Source: Burkholderiales bacterium (GTDB taxonomy: Bacteria > Pseudomonadota > Gammaproteobacteria > Burkholderiales > UBA11063). Taken from it: 8,105 bases of DNA. Under the pieces are notes generated by a model. It was not told where the DNA came from. It did no database searches and saw only the letters and a list, made by a program, of their open reading frames with translations. Positions 1-6,511 of this stretch are shown one piece after another. A program made the translations under genes and the position numbers. The DNA is taken from contig JAJFBO010000042.1 of the NCBI GenBank assembly GCA_020697025.1, forward strand, positions 1 to 8,105. Reading direction: 5' to 3'. Position 1 is the first letter of the stretch. Each line of letters opens with the position of its first letter.

Positions 1-34
1 AAATATAGCTTTATTTTTTGGTAGAGTCATTAAA

Positions 35-1696
35 ATGAATAAATTCCCATTTTGGAAATATTTGATAATTATTATAGCTGTGGCAGTAGGTTTTATTTAT
101 ACAATCCCTAATTTCTATGGTGAAACTCCTGCAGTGCAAATATCAGCCAAAAACTCCAGTACCGTCTTGGATAATGCTACATTAGCAATTATTAATGAAT
201 ATTTAGCTGGAAATCAAATTACTCCTAATGGTGAAATTTTTGATGGTAAAACATTAAAATTACGTTTTTCGGATACAGATGTTCAATTAAAAGCACGTGA
301 CTTAATCAGCCAAAAGTTAGGCAGTAGTTATATTGTAGCCCTAAACCTTGTACCGGCTAGCCCGCTGTGGTTTGCAAAATTAAATGCTAAACCAATGTTT
401 TTGGGTCTTGATTTACGCGGCGGCGTACATTTTTTGTTAGAAATTGATATGAATGCTGCAGTTAAAAAGACTTTAGATAAATATGCGGCAGATATAAAAC
501 GTGATATGAGAACCAATAAGATCCGCTATGGCAGTATACAGGTAAATAGTAATAGTGTAGTAATTAATTTACGTGATGATGCGACTGCAACTAATGCTTA
601 TAATCAATTAAAACAAGATTTACCTGGCATCTTATTAAGTAAAAATAATGACAATAGCTTAAGCGCAGTTATTACTCCTGAAGAAATGCAAAAAATCAAA
701 GAAGCTGCTGTAAAACAAAATATTCTTATTTTGCATAACCGTGTTAATGAGCTAGGTGTTGCAGAGCCTATTATACAACAGCAAGGCTCAGATAGAATCG
801 TAGTTGAACTACCTGGTATACAAGACACGGCAAGAGCTCGTGATTTATTAGGACGTACTGCAGACAGTATTACTGATGCTCAACCTGGTTTTGATGAAAA
901 TGGTGCACCTGCAGTTAATCTTCGACTAGATAGTTCTGGTGCAGCAATTTTCAAGCAGCTAACTGGTGATAATGTAGGCCACCGTATGGCTATGGTATTA
1001 GTAGATAACGGTATAAGTGAAGTAGTAACTGCGCCAGTAATTAAAGTTCAAATTGGCGGCGGGCAGGTACAAATATCTGGCGCCATGACGGTAGAAGAAG
1101 CTAATGATGTTTCCCTATTGCTTAGATCAGGCTCGTTAGCAGCGCCTATGCGGGTAATTGAAGAAAATACTGTCGGGCCATCATTAGGCAAGGAAAATAT
1201 TAGTAAAGGCTTTCATTCTGTAATGTGGGGCTTTGCCGCAATAGCTGTGTTCATGATTATATATTATATGATTTTTGGGATAATTGCTGTAATATCTTTA
1301 TCGGTTAACCTATTATTATTAATAGCAGTTTTATCTATGCTTCAAGCTAGTTTAACCTTGCCTGGAATTGCGGCGATTGCCCTGGCTTTAGGAATGGCTA
1401 TTGATTCCAATGTCCTGATTAATGAGAGGATCCGGGAAGAGTTGCGTTTAGGACATAAAGTACATTTAGCAATTCAAGCAGGTTATGAACATGCATGGGC
1501 TACAATTTTAGATTCGAATGTTACTACACTAATTGCTGGCTTGGCCTTACTGGCATTTGGTTCTGGTCCTGTTAAGGGATTTGCAGTAGTTCATTGTTTA
1601 GGTATATTGACTTCTATGTTTAGTGCAGTAATGGTTTCACGTGGAATTGTCGGTTTTCTATATGCCAAACGACATATAACAAAATTATATATATAA
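35..1696 (+). CDS. secD: Protein translocase subunit SecD, with an internally shortened P1 domain
   Basis: SecD is an inner-membrane RND-type protein that, with SecF, uses the proton-motive force to help preproteins leave SecYEG on the periplasmic side. Seen: TM1 at about residues 8-26, the LGLDLRGG motif at 123-130, VNELGVAEP at 237-245 and LPGIQDTARA at 259-268. The P1 head region follows, then VGPSLG and five C-terminal membrane segments. GMAIDSNVLINER starts at 453, and Asp457 corresponds to the essential TM4 aspartate. The protein has 553 residues against about 615 in E. coli. The shortfall sits at residues 276-277, where the usual TLEFR strand and the connector to the head are missing; flanks on both sides align well. 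The start fits the family N-terminus (MNKFPFWKY). The Shine-Dalgarno is weak (GGTAGAG at 20-26), and the frame stays open to the window edge. The promoter, probably with yajC, is expected upstream. Identity is near certain. Confidence 0.97.
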   Translation: MNKFPFWKYLIIIIAVAVGFIYTIPNFYGETPAVQISAKNSSTVLDNATLAIINEYLAGNQITPNGEIFDGKTLKLRFSDTDVQLKARDLISQKLGSSYIVALNLVPASPLWFAKLNAKPMFLGLDLRGGVHFLLEIDMNAAVKKTLDKYAADIKRDMRTNKIRYGSIQVNSNSVVINLRDDATATNAYNQLKQDLPGILLSKNNDNSLSAVITPEEMQKIKEAAVKQNILILHNRVNELGVAEPIIQQQGSDRIVVELPGIQDTARARDLLGRTADSITDAQPGFDENGAPAVNLRLDSSGAAIFKQLTGDNVGHRMAMVLVDNGISEVVTAPVIKVQIGGGQVQISGAMTVEEANDVSLLLRSGSLAAPMRVIEENTVGPSLGKENISKGFHSVMWGFAAIAVFMIIYYMIFGIIAVISLSVNLLLLIAVLSMLQASLTLPGIAAIALALGMAIDSNVLINERIREELRLGHKVHLAIQAGYEHAWATILDSNVTTLIAGLALLAFGSGPVKGFAVVHCLGILTSMFSAVMVSRGIVGFLYAKRHITKLYI

Positions 1697-1709
1697 TTAA
1701 AATATTATT

Positions 1710-1715
1710 GGAAAG
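1710..1715 (+). promoter_or_regulatory. Ribosome binding site of secF
   Basis: GGAAAG lies 5 bases before the secF ATG in the 24-bp gap after the secD stop. It supports the start at 1721. No promoter is visible in this gap, so secF is most likely read from the secD transcript. Confidence 0.7.
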
Positions 1716-1720
1716 ATTGT

Positions 1721-2653
1721 ATGGAAATTTTTAGATTTAAGCGGGATATTCCGTTTATGAGTTATGGGCGCATCACAACAGCAATATCGCTTATAACATT
1801 TATTTTAGCAGTATTTTTTCTATTTAGCCGTGGGTTAAATTTATCAGTCGAATTTACTGGTGGTACAGTTATGCAAGTATCTTATGCACAGTCAGTAGAT
1901 TTGAACCAAATCAGGTCACGGTTGGCCTCTAATGAGTTGGGAGAACAAACGACAGTACAAAACTATGGTGCGTCTAATTTAGTAATGATCCGTCTGCCAA
2001 ATAATGGTAGTAAAGCTAATGCAGCCCAATCAAATAAAGTATTTGATCTGATTTCTGGAGTTGGTACAGGGGCGCAGTTAAAAAGCGTAGAATTTATTGG
2101 TCCGGAAGTAGGTCAGGATTTAGTTACCAATGGTTTAATGGCAATATTGTTTGTGTGTATTGGTATTATGGTTTATCTGGCTATTCGTTTTGAATGGCGT
2201 TTTGCGATTGCAGCTATTTTAGCCAACATGCATGATGTTGTGATTATTTTAGGTTTTTTTGCGTTTTTCCGCTGGGAGTTTTCATTAACCGTATTAGCAG
2301 CAGTGTTGGCAGTTTTAGGTTATTCGGTAAATGAATCGGTTGTAGTATTTGACCGGATCCGCGAAAATTTTAGGACAATCAGGGGCTGGAGTGTTGCCGA
2401 AGTCATTAATAATGCAATAACGGTGACTATGAGCAGGACAATAATAACCCATGGTTGTACAGAAATGATGGTTTTATCTATGCTATTTTTTGGTGGGCCA
2501 AGCTTGCATAATTTTGCACTTGCTCTAACTATTGGTATATTATTTGGTATTTATTCTTCGGTATTGGTTGCTTCCCCATTAGTCATGTGGCTTGGAGTAT
2601 CCAGAGAGAATCTGGTTAAGGTAGTGCGTAATAAAGAAGAGGCTGTGGTATAG
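1721..2653 (+). CDS. secF: Protein translocase subunit SecF
   Basis: SecF is the partner of SecD in the SecDF accessory complex of the Sec translocon in the inner membrane. Seen: TM1 at about residues 18-36 and the SVEFTGGTVMQV signature at 42-53, followed by a small periplasmic domain (about 54-130). Five further membrane segments begin near 135. The TM4 motif GYSVNESVVVFDRIREN spans 200-216. Glu205 stands where E. coli SecF has Asp213, so the acidic side chain is kept; to my knowledge NES is usual in betaproteobacteria. The length of 310 residues is normal. The start follows GGAAAG at a 5-base spacing. The stop TAG at 2651-2653 is followed directly by the ATG of the DedA gene, which suggests co-transcription and translational coupling. 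Confidence 0.97.
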   Translation: MEIFRFKRDIPFMSYGRITTAISLITFILAVFFLFSRGLNLSVEFTGGTVMQVSYAQSVDLNQIRSRLASNELGEQTTVQNYGASNLVMIRLPNNGSKANAAQSNKVFDLISGVGTGAQLKSVEFIGPEVGQDLVTNGLMAILFVCIGIMVYLAIRFEWRFAIAAILANMHDVVIILGFFAFFRWEFSLTVLAAVLAVLGYSVNESVVVFDRIRENFRTIRGWSVAEVINNAITVTMSRTIITHGCTEMMVLSMLFFGGPSLHNFALALTIGILFGIYSSVLVASPLVMWLGVSRENLVKVVRNKEEAVV

Positions 2654-3280
2654 ATGAACTTTGTTGAGTTAATCCTGCATCTGGACAAATATTTGCTACA
2701 GGTAGTAAATACTTATCATTATTACTTTTATGCTATATTATTTTTGGTAATTTTTTGTGAGACTGGCTTAGTGATAACACCTTTTTTGCCAGGCGACTCA
2801 TTGCTATTTCTTGCTGGAGGTCTGGCTGGTTCTGGTAGCTTGGATTTTACTCTTTTAGCTGCTGTTATTTTTGTTGCTGCATTTTTTGGTGATAACTGCA
2901 ATTTCTTTGTTGGCCGCTTTCTTGGCATGGCTTTATTTAAAAACCCTAAGTCCAGAATATTTCGTCAGGATATTTTAAAACGTACTCATGAATTTTATGA
3001 GCGTAACGGAGCAAAAACCATTGTTCTTGCCAGATTTATCCCATTAGTTCGTACCTTTGCCCCATTTGTGGCAGGGATAGGGTATATGAAATATTCAAGA
3101 TTTATTTTATTTAGTTTATTTGGGTCATTTCTTTGGGTTACATTTCTATTAGGCGGGGGATATTTATTTGGTAACTTACCAGTAGTTAAAACGCATCTAT
3201 CATTAGTAATATTGATTGTCTTAATATTATCAGTAATACCTATAATAAAAATTGTTTATGATGAATATAAACGTAGATGA
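2654..3280 (+). CDS. DedA-family (VTT domain) inner-membrane protein
   Basis: DedA/VTT proteins are inner-membrane proteins connected with lipid (undecaprenyl phosphate or phospholipid) translocation, membrane energetics and drug resistance; the exact substrate cannot be read here. Seen: Glu36 in FCETG, the re-entrant-loop signature PFLPGD at 43-48, GD at 79-80 with GR at 87-88, and ARFIPLVRTFAPFVAG at 126-141. Arg127 and Arg133 match the two essential arginines of E. coli YqjA, and Glu36 and Asp48 fit the acidic positions. Hydrophobic segments lie at about 24-42, 48-58, 66-80, 148-172 and 181-201, and the tail is basic (YKRR). The length of 208 residues is typical. The start abuts the secF stop; an AAGAAGAGG stretch at 2634-2642 inside the end of secF can serve as Shine-Dalgarno at a long spacing of 11 bases. 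Which DedA subgroup it belongs to is unclear. Confidence 0.93.
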   Translation: MNFVELILHLDKYLLQVVNTYHYYFYAILFLVIFCETGLVITPFLPGDSLLFLAGGLAGSGSLDFTLLAAVIFVAAFFGDNCNFFVGRFLGMALFKNPKSRIFRQDILKRTHEFYERNGAKTIVLARFIPLVRTFAPFVAGIGYMKYSRFILFSLFGSFLWVTFLLGGGYLFGNLPVVKTHLSLVILIVLILSVIPIIKIVYDEYKRR

Positions 3281-3301
3281 ATTTTATTTCAAATATATGG
3301 C

Positions 3302-3349
3302 AGAATTAATTCTAGTAATATGAATTGCTGATTTTATGAAATTTATCAG
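3302..3349. other. Convergent intergenic region with small inverted repeats
   Basis: This lies between the ends of the DedA gene and the hydrolase gene. It holds a perfect 12-bp palindrome (AGAATTAATTCT, 3302-3313) and a 5-bp inverted repeat CTGAT/ATCAG (3328-3332 and 3345-3349) around an AT-rich 12-base loop. The stems are short, poor in GC and not followed by a clear T tract, so a role as bidirectional terminator is only possible. Confidence 0.2.
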
Positions 3350-3359
3350 TGATTATCAA

Positions 3360-3995
3360 CTATATATCGAAACCATTTAGAATATTAGCTAATTCAACCA
3401 ACTTGCCATGAAAAAAATGGGTTGTACCAGGTACACAAATAATGCTTTGCTTATTTTCTTTAGCCCAAATAAAAACATCCTGTAAAGCAATAACCTCGTC
3501 ATCAAATCCATGTATAACAATTGTAGTGGCAGTATCAGGCGCATACACTTTATACCTTGTTACTGCTGGAGCAATTAAAATTAAGTTTCTATATGGACAC
3601 TTGGTTGCCAGGCTGCTGGCAATAGCACAACCAAAAGAAAATCCGGCTAAAACTAGTGGCAAACCAGGATGTTCTTCTGTGATATATTCATAAATAGCCA
3701 GAGCATCATTAACCTCGCCCATGCCATAATCATGAGTTCCGTCACTCATGCCAACCCCACGTAAATTTGGACAATAACAAATATAACCTTTACTATTTAG
3801 CACTTTAGCTAATGTTTGTACTATTTTGTTGGTATACGTCCCTCCACCCTTAGGGTCAGGATGAAAAATTATAGCTACACCTTTTATAGCAGCCGTAGAT
3901 GGGTCAAGACGCAAGCAATCTAATTGTCCCAGCGGACCTGGAATAAATAATTGAACTGCATTTCTGGGTATGATTAGGGGTTGTATTGTTGGCAT
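3360..3995 (-). CDS. Alpha/beta hydrolase (COG2945-like serine hydrolase)
   Basis: A small single-domain alpha/beta hydrolase of 211 residues, probably cytoplasmic, with no signal peptide. Seen: a first strand GVAIIFHPDPKGGGTYTNK (39-57), resembling the HPHP-x-GGT-x-x-NKVV motif of COG2945 proteins, and an oxyanion-side NLRGVGMSDG (77-86). The nucleophile elbow is GFSFG with Ser120. Asp166 in HGFDDEVI (162-169) is the likely acid, and His193 in TTHFFHGKL (191-199) is the likely base, so the triad appears complete. The substrate is unknown; members are annotated as esterases or peptidase-like hydrolases without firm function. The ATG follows GAGAG on the minus strand (plus positions 4003-4007) at a 7-base spacing. 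It lies 109 bp downstream of dnaG, in the same direction, so read-through or its own promoter is possible. It converges on the DedA gene. Confidence 0.9.
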   Translation of the reverse strand: MPTIQPLIIPRNAVQLFIPGPLGQLDCLRLDPSTAAIKGVAIIFHPDPKGGGTYTNKIVQTLAKVLNSKGYICYCPNLRGVGMSDGTHDYGMGEVNDALAIYEYITEEHPGLPLVLAGFSFGCAIASSLATKCPYRNLILIAPAVTRYKVYAPDTATTIVIHGFDDEVIALQDVFIWAKENKQSIICVPGTTHFFHGKLVELANILNGFDI

Positions 3996-4039
3996 TAACT
4001 ATCTCTCAAATAAATACAATAAATTTAGTAATTACAAAG

Positions 4040-4053
4040 CGTTATGCATAATG
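4040..4053. promoter_or_regulatory. Near-palindrome upstream of the hydrolase gene (possible operator)
   Basis: TTATGCATAA at 4042-4051 is a perfect 10-bp palindrome, and the next pair but one also matches (CG...TG, one mismatch). It sits about 45-58 bases upstream of the hydrolase ATG in the dnaG-hydrolase gap. Such symmetry can mark a regulator site but also arises by chance in AT-rich DNA. No convincing promoter was found beside it. Confidence 0.15.
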
Positions 4054-4104
4054 AGGAATATGGCATCATATAAAAAATGCTTTGCTATTAATGGCCTGGG
4101 TAAA

Positions 4105-5802
4105 TTACCGGGGCATTGAAATGCGCGGTATTCGAATGGCCTTTGTTTTTAATAATCCAAAAATTTTATCCAGATGCGCTCTGAATTCTTCTTCAGTAAG
4201 ATTAATTTGGCTTTTAACTCTTTCTTTTTGTATATTAAGCGCACTAAATTCAATATTACTACATATTTGATCAATTTCTACTGTATCATCTGACGAGTAA
4301 TGATTACCTATATAATCTAAAAATAGTACTAATTCCTGAATGTCCCGGCTATATTTTTCAATATTATCGGGTAATATATAATTAATTACCCAATCTATAT
4401 GTTCACAGGCATGGATAATTATTAAATTTAACAGATTAAATGGCACTGGTACATTAACCTTGTCAGGAATATAAGTTTTATTCCATTTATTATTGTAAAA
4501 TGCATAACGGGAGCGGTTATTTAAAATATTTTCTACAACATCGGGAGTTAAGTCAACTAAACCTGCCAATTGTTTTTTAAGCATTACTGCTAATGCTGCA
4601 GCTTTTACCTGGGCTATATAGGGTTTGGCTAAACTAATTAACCGGGCTTTACCTTCTTCATGGTTAAGGCTGACAGAAGATGATAATTGTTTTAATAAAA
4701 ACGCTGATAGTGATAATGCATTATTTTTAGCTTGTGCACGAAATGCATCAACTCCATATTGACGGATAAAACTATCCGGATCATGCTCTTTAGGTAAAAA
4801 CAAAAAATGTACAGCTTTAGTATCTGTAACCAAGGCAATTGAACGCTCTAAGGCGCGCCAGGCAGCCTTTTGTCCGGCACTGTCGCCATCAAAACAATAA
4901 TATATATCATCACAAATCCTGAATAATTTTTTGACATGTTCTTCAGTTGCAGCAGTGCCCATAGTTGCTACTACATTATCAATTCCAAACTGAAATAAAG
5001 CAATAACGTCCATGTAGCCTTCAACTACTATGGCAGAGTTTTTATCCCTGATTTGCCGTTGTGATTCATACAAGCCGTATAGTTCGTCTGATTTATTAAA
5101 TAATGTGGTTTCCGGGGAGTTAAGGTATTTAGGCTCACCATGTCCTGTAATCCGGCCACCAAAGGCAATAACTTCACCTTTAACATTTCTCAGTGGAAAC
5201 ATAACCCGGTCACGGAATCTGTCATAAAGCTTGCCATTATCCACGACTAAGCCAGCATCTTGCAAGAATTTATTATTATGATAATCAGCAAAAACTTTAG
5301 ATAAGGCATTACTTTGGTTGGGTACATAGCCTAAGAGGAATTTATCTAATATAGACTGGGTTAGTCCACGGTTTTTAAAGTATGCCATAGCAGTATTGGA
5401 AGACTTCAAATTTTGCCTATAAAATTCTACGCTTTTATTAATTGTCTCACGCAATGTCAGCTGCCTGATCTTTACAGCTTCTATTTCGGCCTTGGATTTT
5501 TTGGGAGCATTATCTGGAATATGCACTCCATAAGTACTGGCTAAAGATTTCAGGGTTTCAATAAAATCTAAACCATTATATTTCATTACGTAGGTAATTA
5601 CGTTGCCAGACTCACCACAACCAAAACAATGGAAATATTGTTCTTTGGCATTGATTGAAAATGATGCAGTTTTTTCTTTATGGAAAGGACAGCAGGCAAA
5701 ATAATTATTACCTGAACGCTTTAATTTTAAGCCGCGGCCAATTACATCTACTATATCAGCACGACTGATTATCTCATCTATGACAGTTTGATCTATTTGC
5801 AT
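4105..5802 (-). CDS. dnaG: DNA primase DnaG
   Basis: DnaG makes the RNA primers for replication and works with the DnaB helicase at the fork. Seen: an N-terminal CHC2 zinc finger with Cys38, His41, Cys59 and Cys62 (CPFH ... HCFGCG). The RNA-polymerase core follows, with RFRDRVMFPL (195-204) and GGRITGHGEPKYLNSPET (215-232). The TOPRIM motifs are EGYMDV with Glu261 and FDGDSAGQKAAWRA (304-317) with Asp305 and Asp307, then HDPDSF (340-345). The C-terminal part (about 440-565) fits the helicase-interaction domain and is, as usual, less conserved. The length of 565 residues is close to E. coli (581). The start fits the family N-terminus (DEIISRADIVDVIG), but I see no clear Shine-Dalgarno in the 30-bp gap after nusB. 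Translation may depend on nusB on the same transcript. The usual neighbours rpsU and rpoD are absent from this window. Confidence 0.98.
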   Translation of the reverse strand: MQIDQTVIDEIISRADIVDVIGRGLKLKRSGNNYFACCPFHKEKTASFSINAKEQYFHCFGCGESGNVITYVMKYNGLDFIETLKSLASTYGVHIPDNAPKKSKAEIEAVKIRQLTLRETINKSVEFYRQNLKSSNTAMAYFKNRGLTQSILDKFLLGYVPNQSNALSKVFADYHNNKFLQDAGLVVDNGKLYDRFRDRVMFPLRNVKGEVIAFGGRITGHGEPKYLNSPETTLFNKSDELYGLYESQRQIRDKNSAIVVEGYMDVIALFQFGIDNVVATMGTAATEEHVKKLFRICDDIYYCFDGDSAGQKAAWRALERSIALVTDTKAVHFLFLPKEHDPDSFIRQYGVDAFRAQAKNNALSLSAFLLKQLSSSVSLNHEEGKARLISLAKPYIAQVKAAALAVMLKKQLAGLVDLTPDVVENILNNRSRYAFYNNKWNKTYIPDKVNVPVPFNLLNLIIIHACEHIDWVINYILPDNIEKYSRDIQELVLFLDYIGNHYSSDDTVEIDQICSNIEFSALNIQKERVKSQINLTEEEFRAHLDKIFGLLKTKAIRIPRISMPR

Positions 5803-5832
5803 GGTCTATTTAAGGTACTATTTCTGGGTAAT

Positions 5833-6267
5833 TTAGTGTCTTACTTCATTGCTACGCAGCTGTTTTGCCAGCTTATCGACTAAATTATTTATAAATTTAT
5901 GTGACTCGGGGCCGCCATATAATTTACTTAATTCAATTGCCTCATTTATAATTACAGGCGCCGGCACTGACAGATTACTGGTTAATTCGATAGCTGCTAT
6001 TACCAGTATAATTTGTTCAATCATATTAATAGCATTAATTTCTCTTTGTAAGTAGGGCTGGTAATAATTAAGCATTTCATCAAACTGGCTGATACTTTTT
6101 TCAATCAAGCTATGCATTAATTCATAATTGGCATGTTCATATAAATCATGCTCAAAATCATTGAGCACTTTTTCTAAATCAATAACAGGCATTGCATTAA
6201 TTCTGTAATTATATAAAGCTTGTACAGCAAGACTTCTTGATAAATGACGGGGTGATTTTTTACTCAT
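5833..6267 (-). CDS. nusB: Transcription antitermination factor NusB
   Basis: NusB binds boxA RNA together with NusE (S10) and supports antitermination in rRNA operons. Seen: an all-helical protein of 144 residues with the N-terminal SRSLAVQALYNYRIN (10-24), the central helix ending in AAIEL (91-95), and the family signature VIINEAIELSKLYGGPESHKFINNLVDKLA. That signature spans residues 105-134 and is the best-conserved part of the family. The basic N-terminus (MSKKSPRHLSR) suits RNA binding. The ATG follows GGAAAG on the minus strand (plus positions 6273-6278) at a 5-base spacing. It is the first gene of the leftward nusB-dnaG-hydrolase group and faces a divergent lipoprotein gene. The common neighbour ribH is not beside it here. 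Confidence 0.96.
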   Translation of the reverse strand: MSKKSPRHLSRSLAVQALYNYRINAMPVIDLEKVLNDFEHDLYEHANYELMHSLIEKSISQFDEMLNYYQPYLQREINAINMIEQIILVIAAIELTSNLSVPAPVIINEAIELSKLYGGPESHKFINNLVDKLAKQLRSNEVRH

Positions 6268-6297
6268 TCATTCTTTCCAAAATATTTCGGGTGTAAA

Positions 6298-6322
6298 ATT
6301 ATAACAAGATTATACCATTATA
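6298..6322 (-). promoter_or_regulatory. Cluster of minus-10-like boxes upstream of nusB
   Basis: Three copies of ATTATA (6298-6303, 6309-6314, 6317-6322) read as TATAAT on the minus strand, 31 to 55 bases upstream of the nusB ATG. None has a good TTGACA-like box at 16-18 bases. The position is right for the promoter of the nusB-dnaG transcript, but which copy is used cannot be decided by eye. Confidence 0.35.
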
Positions 6323-6323
6323 T

Positions 6324-6353
6324 TTGCATCAGGATTTTAAAGTATCGTATAAT
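6324..6353 (+). promoter_or_regulatory. Candidate sigma-70 promoter (distal) of the lipoprotein gene
   Basis: TTGCAT (6324-6329) and a perfect TATAAT (6348-6353) are separated by 18 bp. The minus-10 box lies inside the imperfectly symmetric stretch GTATCGTATAATACCGTAT. It points towards the lipoprotein gene and would give a leader of about 150 bases. Confidence 0.35.
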
Positions 6354-6359
6354 ACCGTA

Positions 6360-6387
6360 TTGCTTTTATTTATATATGCTATATAAT
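6360..6387 (+). promoter_or_regulatory. Candidate sigma-70 promoter (proximal) of the lipoprotein gene
   Basis: TTGCTT (6360-6365) and a perfect TATAAT (6382-6387) are separated by 16 bp. Transcription would begin near 6394 and give a leader of about 118 bases. The minus-35 box matches consensus only in its TTG half. Of the two rightward candidates this is slightly preferred because it is closer to the gene. Confidence 0.45.
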
Positions 6388-6444
6388 AGTGCTAAATGAT
6401 GTTATTTAAGTTTTCACCTAAAATGTAAAATCTTAAGAGAAACA

Positions 6445-6492
6445 TCTTGTTAATTGCTTGCCATCGATTATTTAACAAGAGTATTTTTTTTT
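6445..6492 (+). terminator. Hairpin plus T tract in the lipoprotein leader (attenuator-like)
   Basis: TCTTGTTAA (6445-6453) and TTAACAAGA (6472-6480) form a perfect 9-bp stem with an 18-base loop. Three bases later come nine consecutive T (6484-6492). This is the shape of an intrinsic terminator, although the stem has only two GC pairs and is weak. It lies between the rightward promoters and the Shine-Dalgarno of the lipoprotein gene, with no plus-strand gene upstream for it to end. A role in attenuation, or the T tract acting as a translation enhancer, are the alternatives. Confidence 0.35.
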
Positions 6493-6498
6493 AATTTT

Positions 6499-6504
6499 AG
6501 GAGA
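6499..6504 (+). promoter_or_regulatory. Ribosome binding site deciding the lipoprotein start
   Basis: AGGAGA precedes two in-frame ATG codons at 6506 and 6512. AGGAG is only 2 bases from the first and 8 bases from the second, so 6512 is the better start. Either choice leaves the signal peptide intact. Confidence 0.75.
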
Positions 6505-6511
6505 CATGAGT

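Noticed and set aside
1..34. In-frame open sequence upstream of the secD ATG that could extend SecD
   Set aside because: The SecD family N-terminus begins at MNKFPFWKY, matching the usual MNRYPLWKY start. The upstream 11 codons resemble nothing known and are more likely the yajC-secD gap.
2318..2368. SecF has Glu205 in NES where E. coli has Asp213 in NDS
   Set aside because: The acidic side chain is kept, and as far as I recall NES is the common form in betaproteobacterial SecF, so it is not a defect.
4071..4094. Possible dnaG terminator on the minus strand (AATaGC, AAA loop, GCATT, then T)
   Set aside because: The stem has only five pairs with a bulge and a three-base loop, too weak to call an intrinsic terminator.
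6396..6428. Ten-codon leader ORF (MMLFKFSPKM) before the lipoprotein gene
   Set aside because: It has no Shine-Dalgarno and no run of one amino acid as in attenuator leader peptides, and short ORFs like this arise easily by chance.
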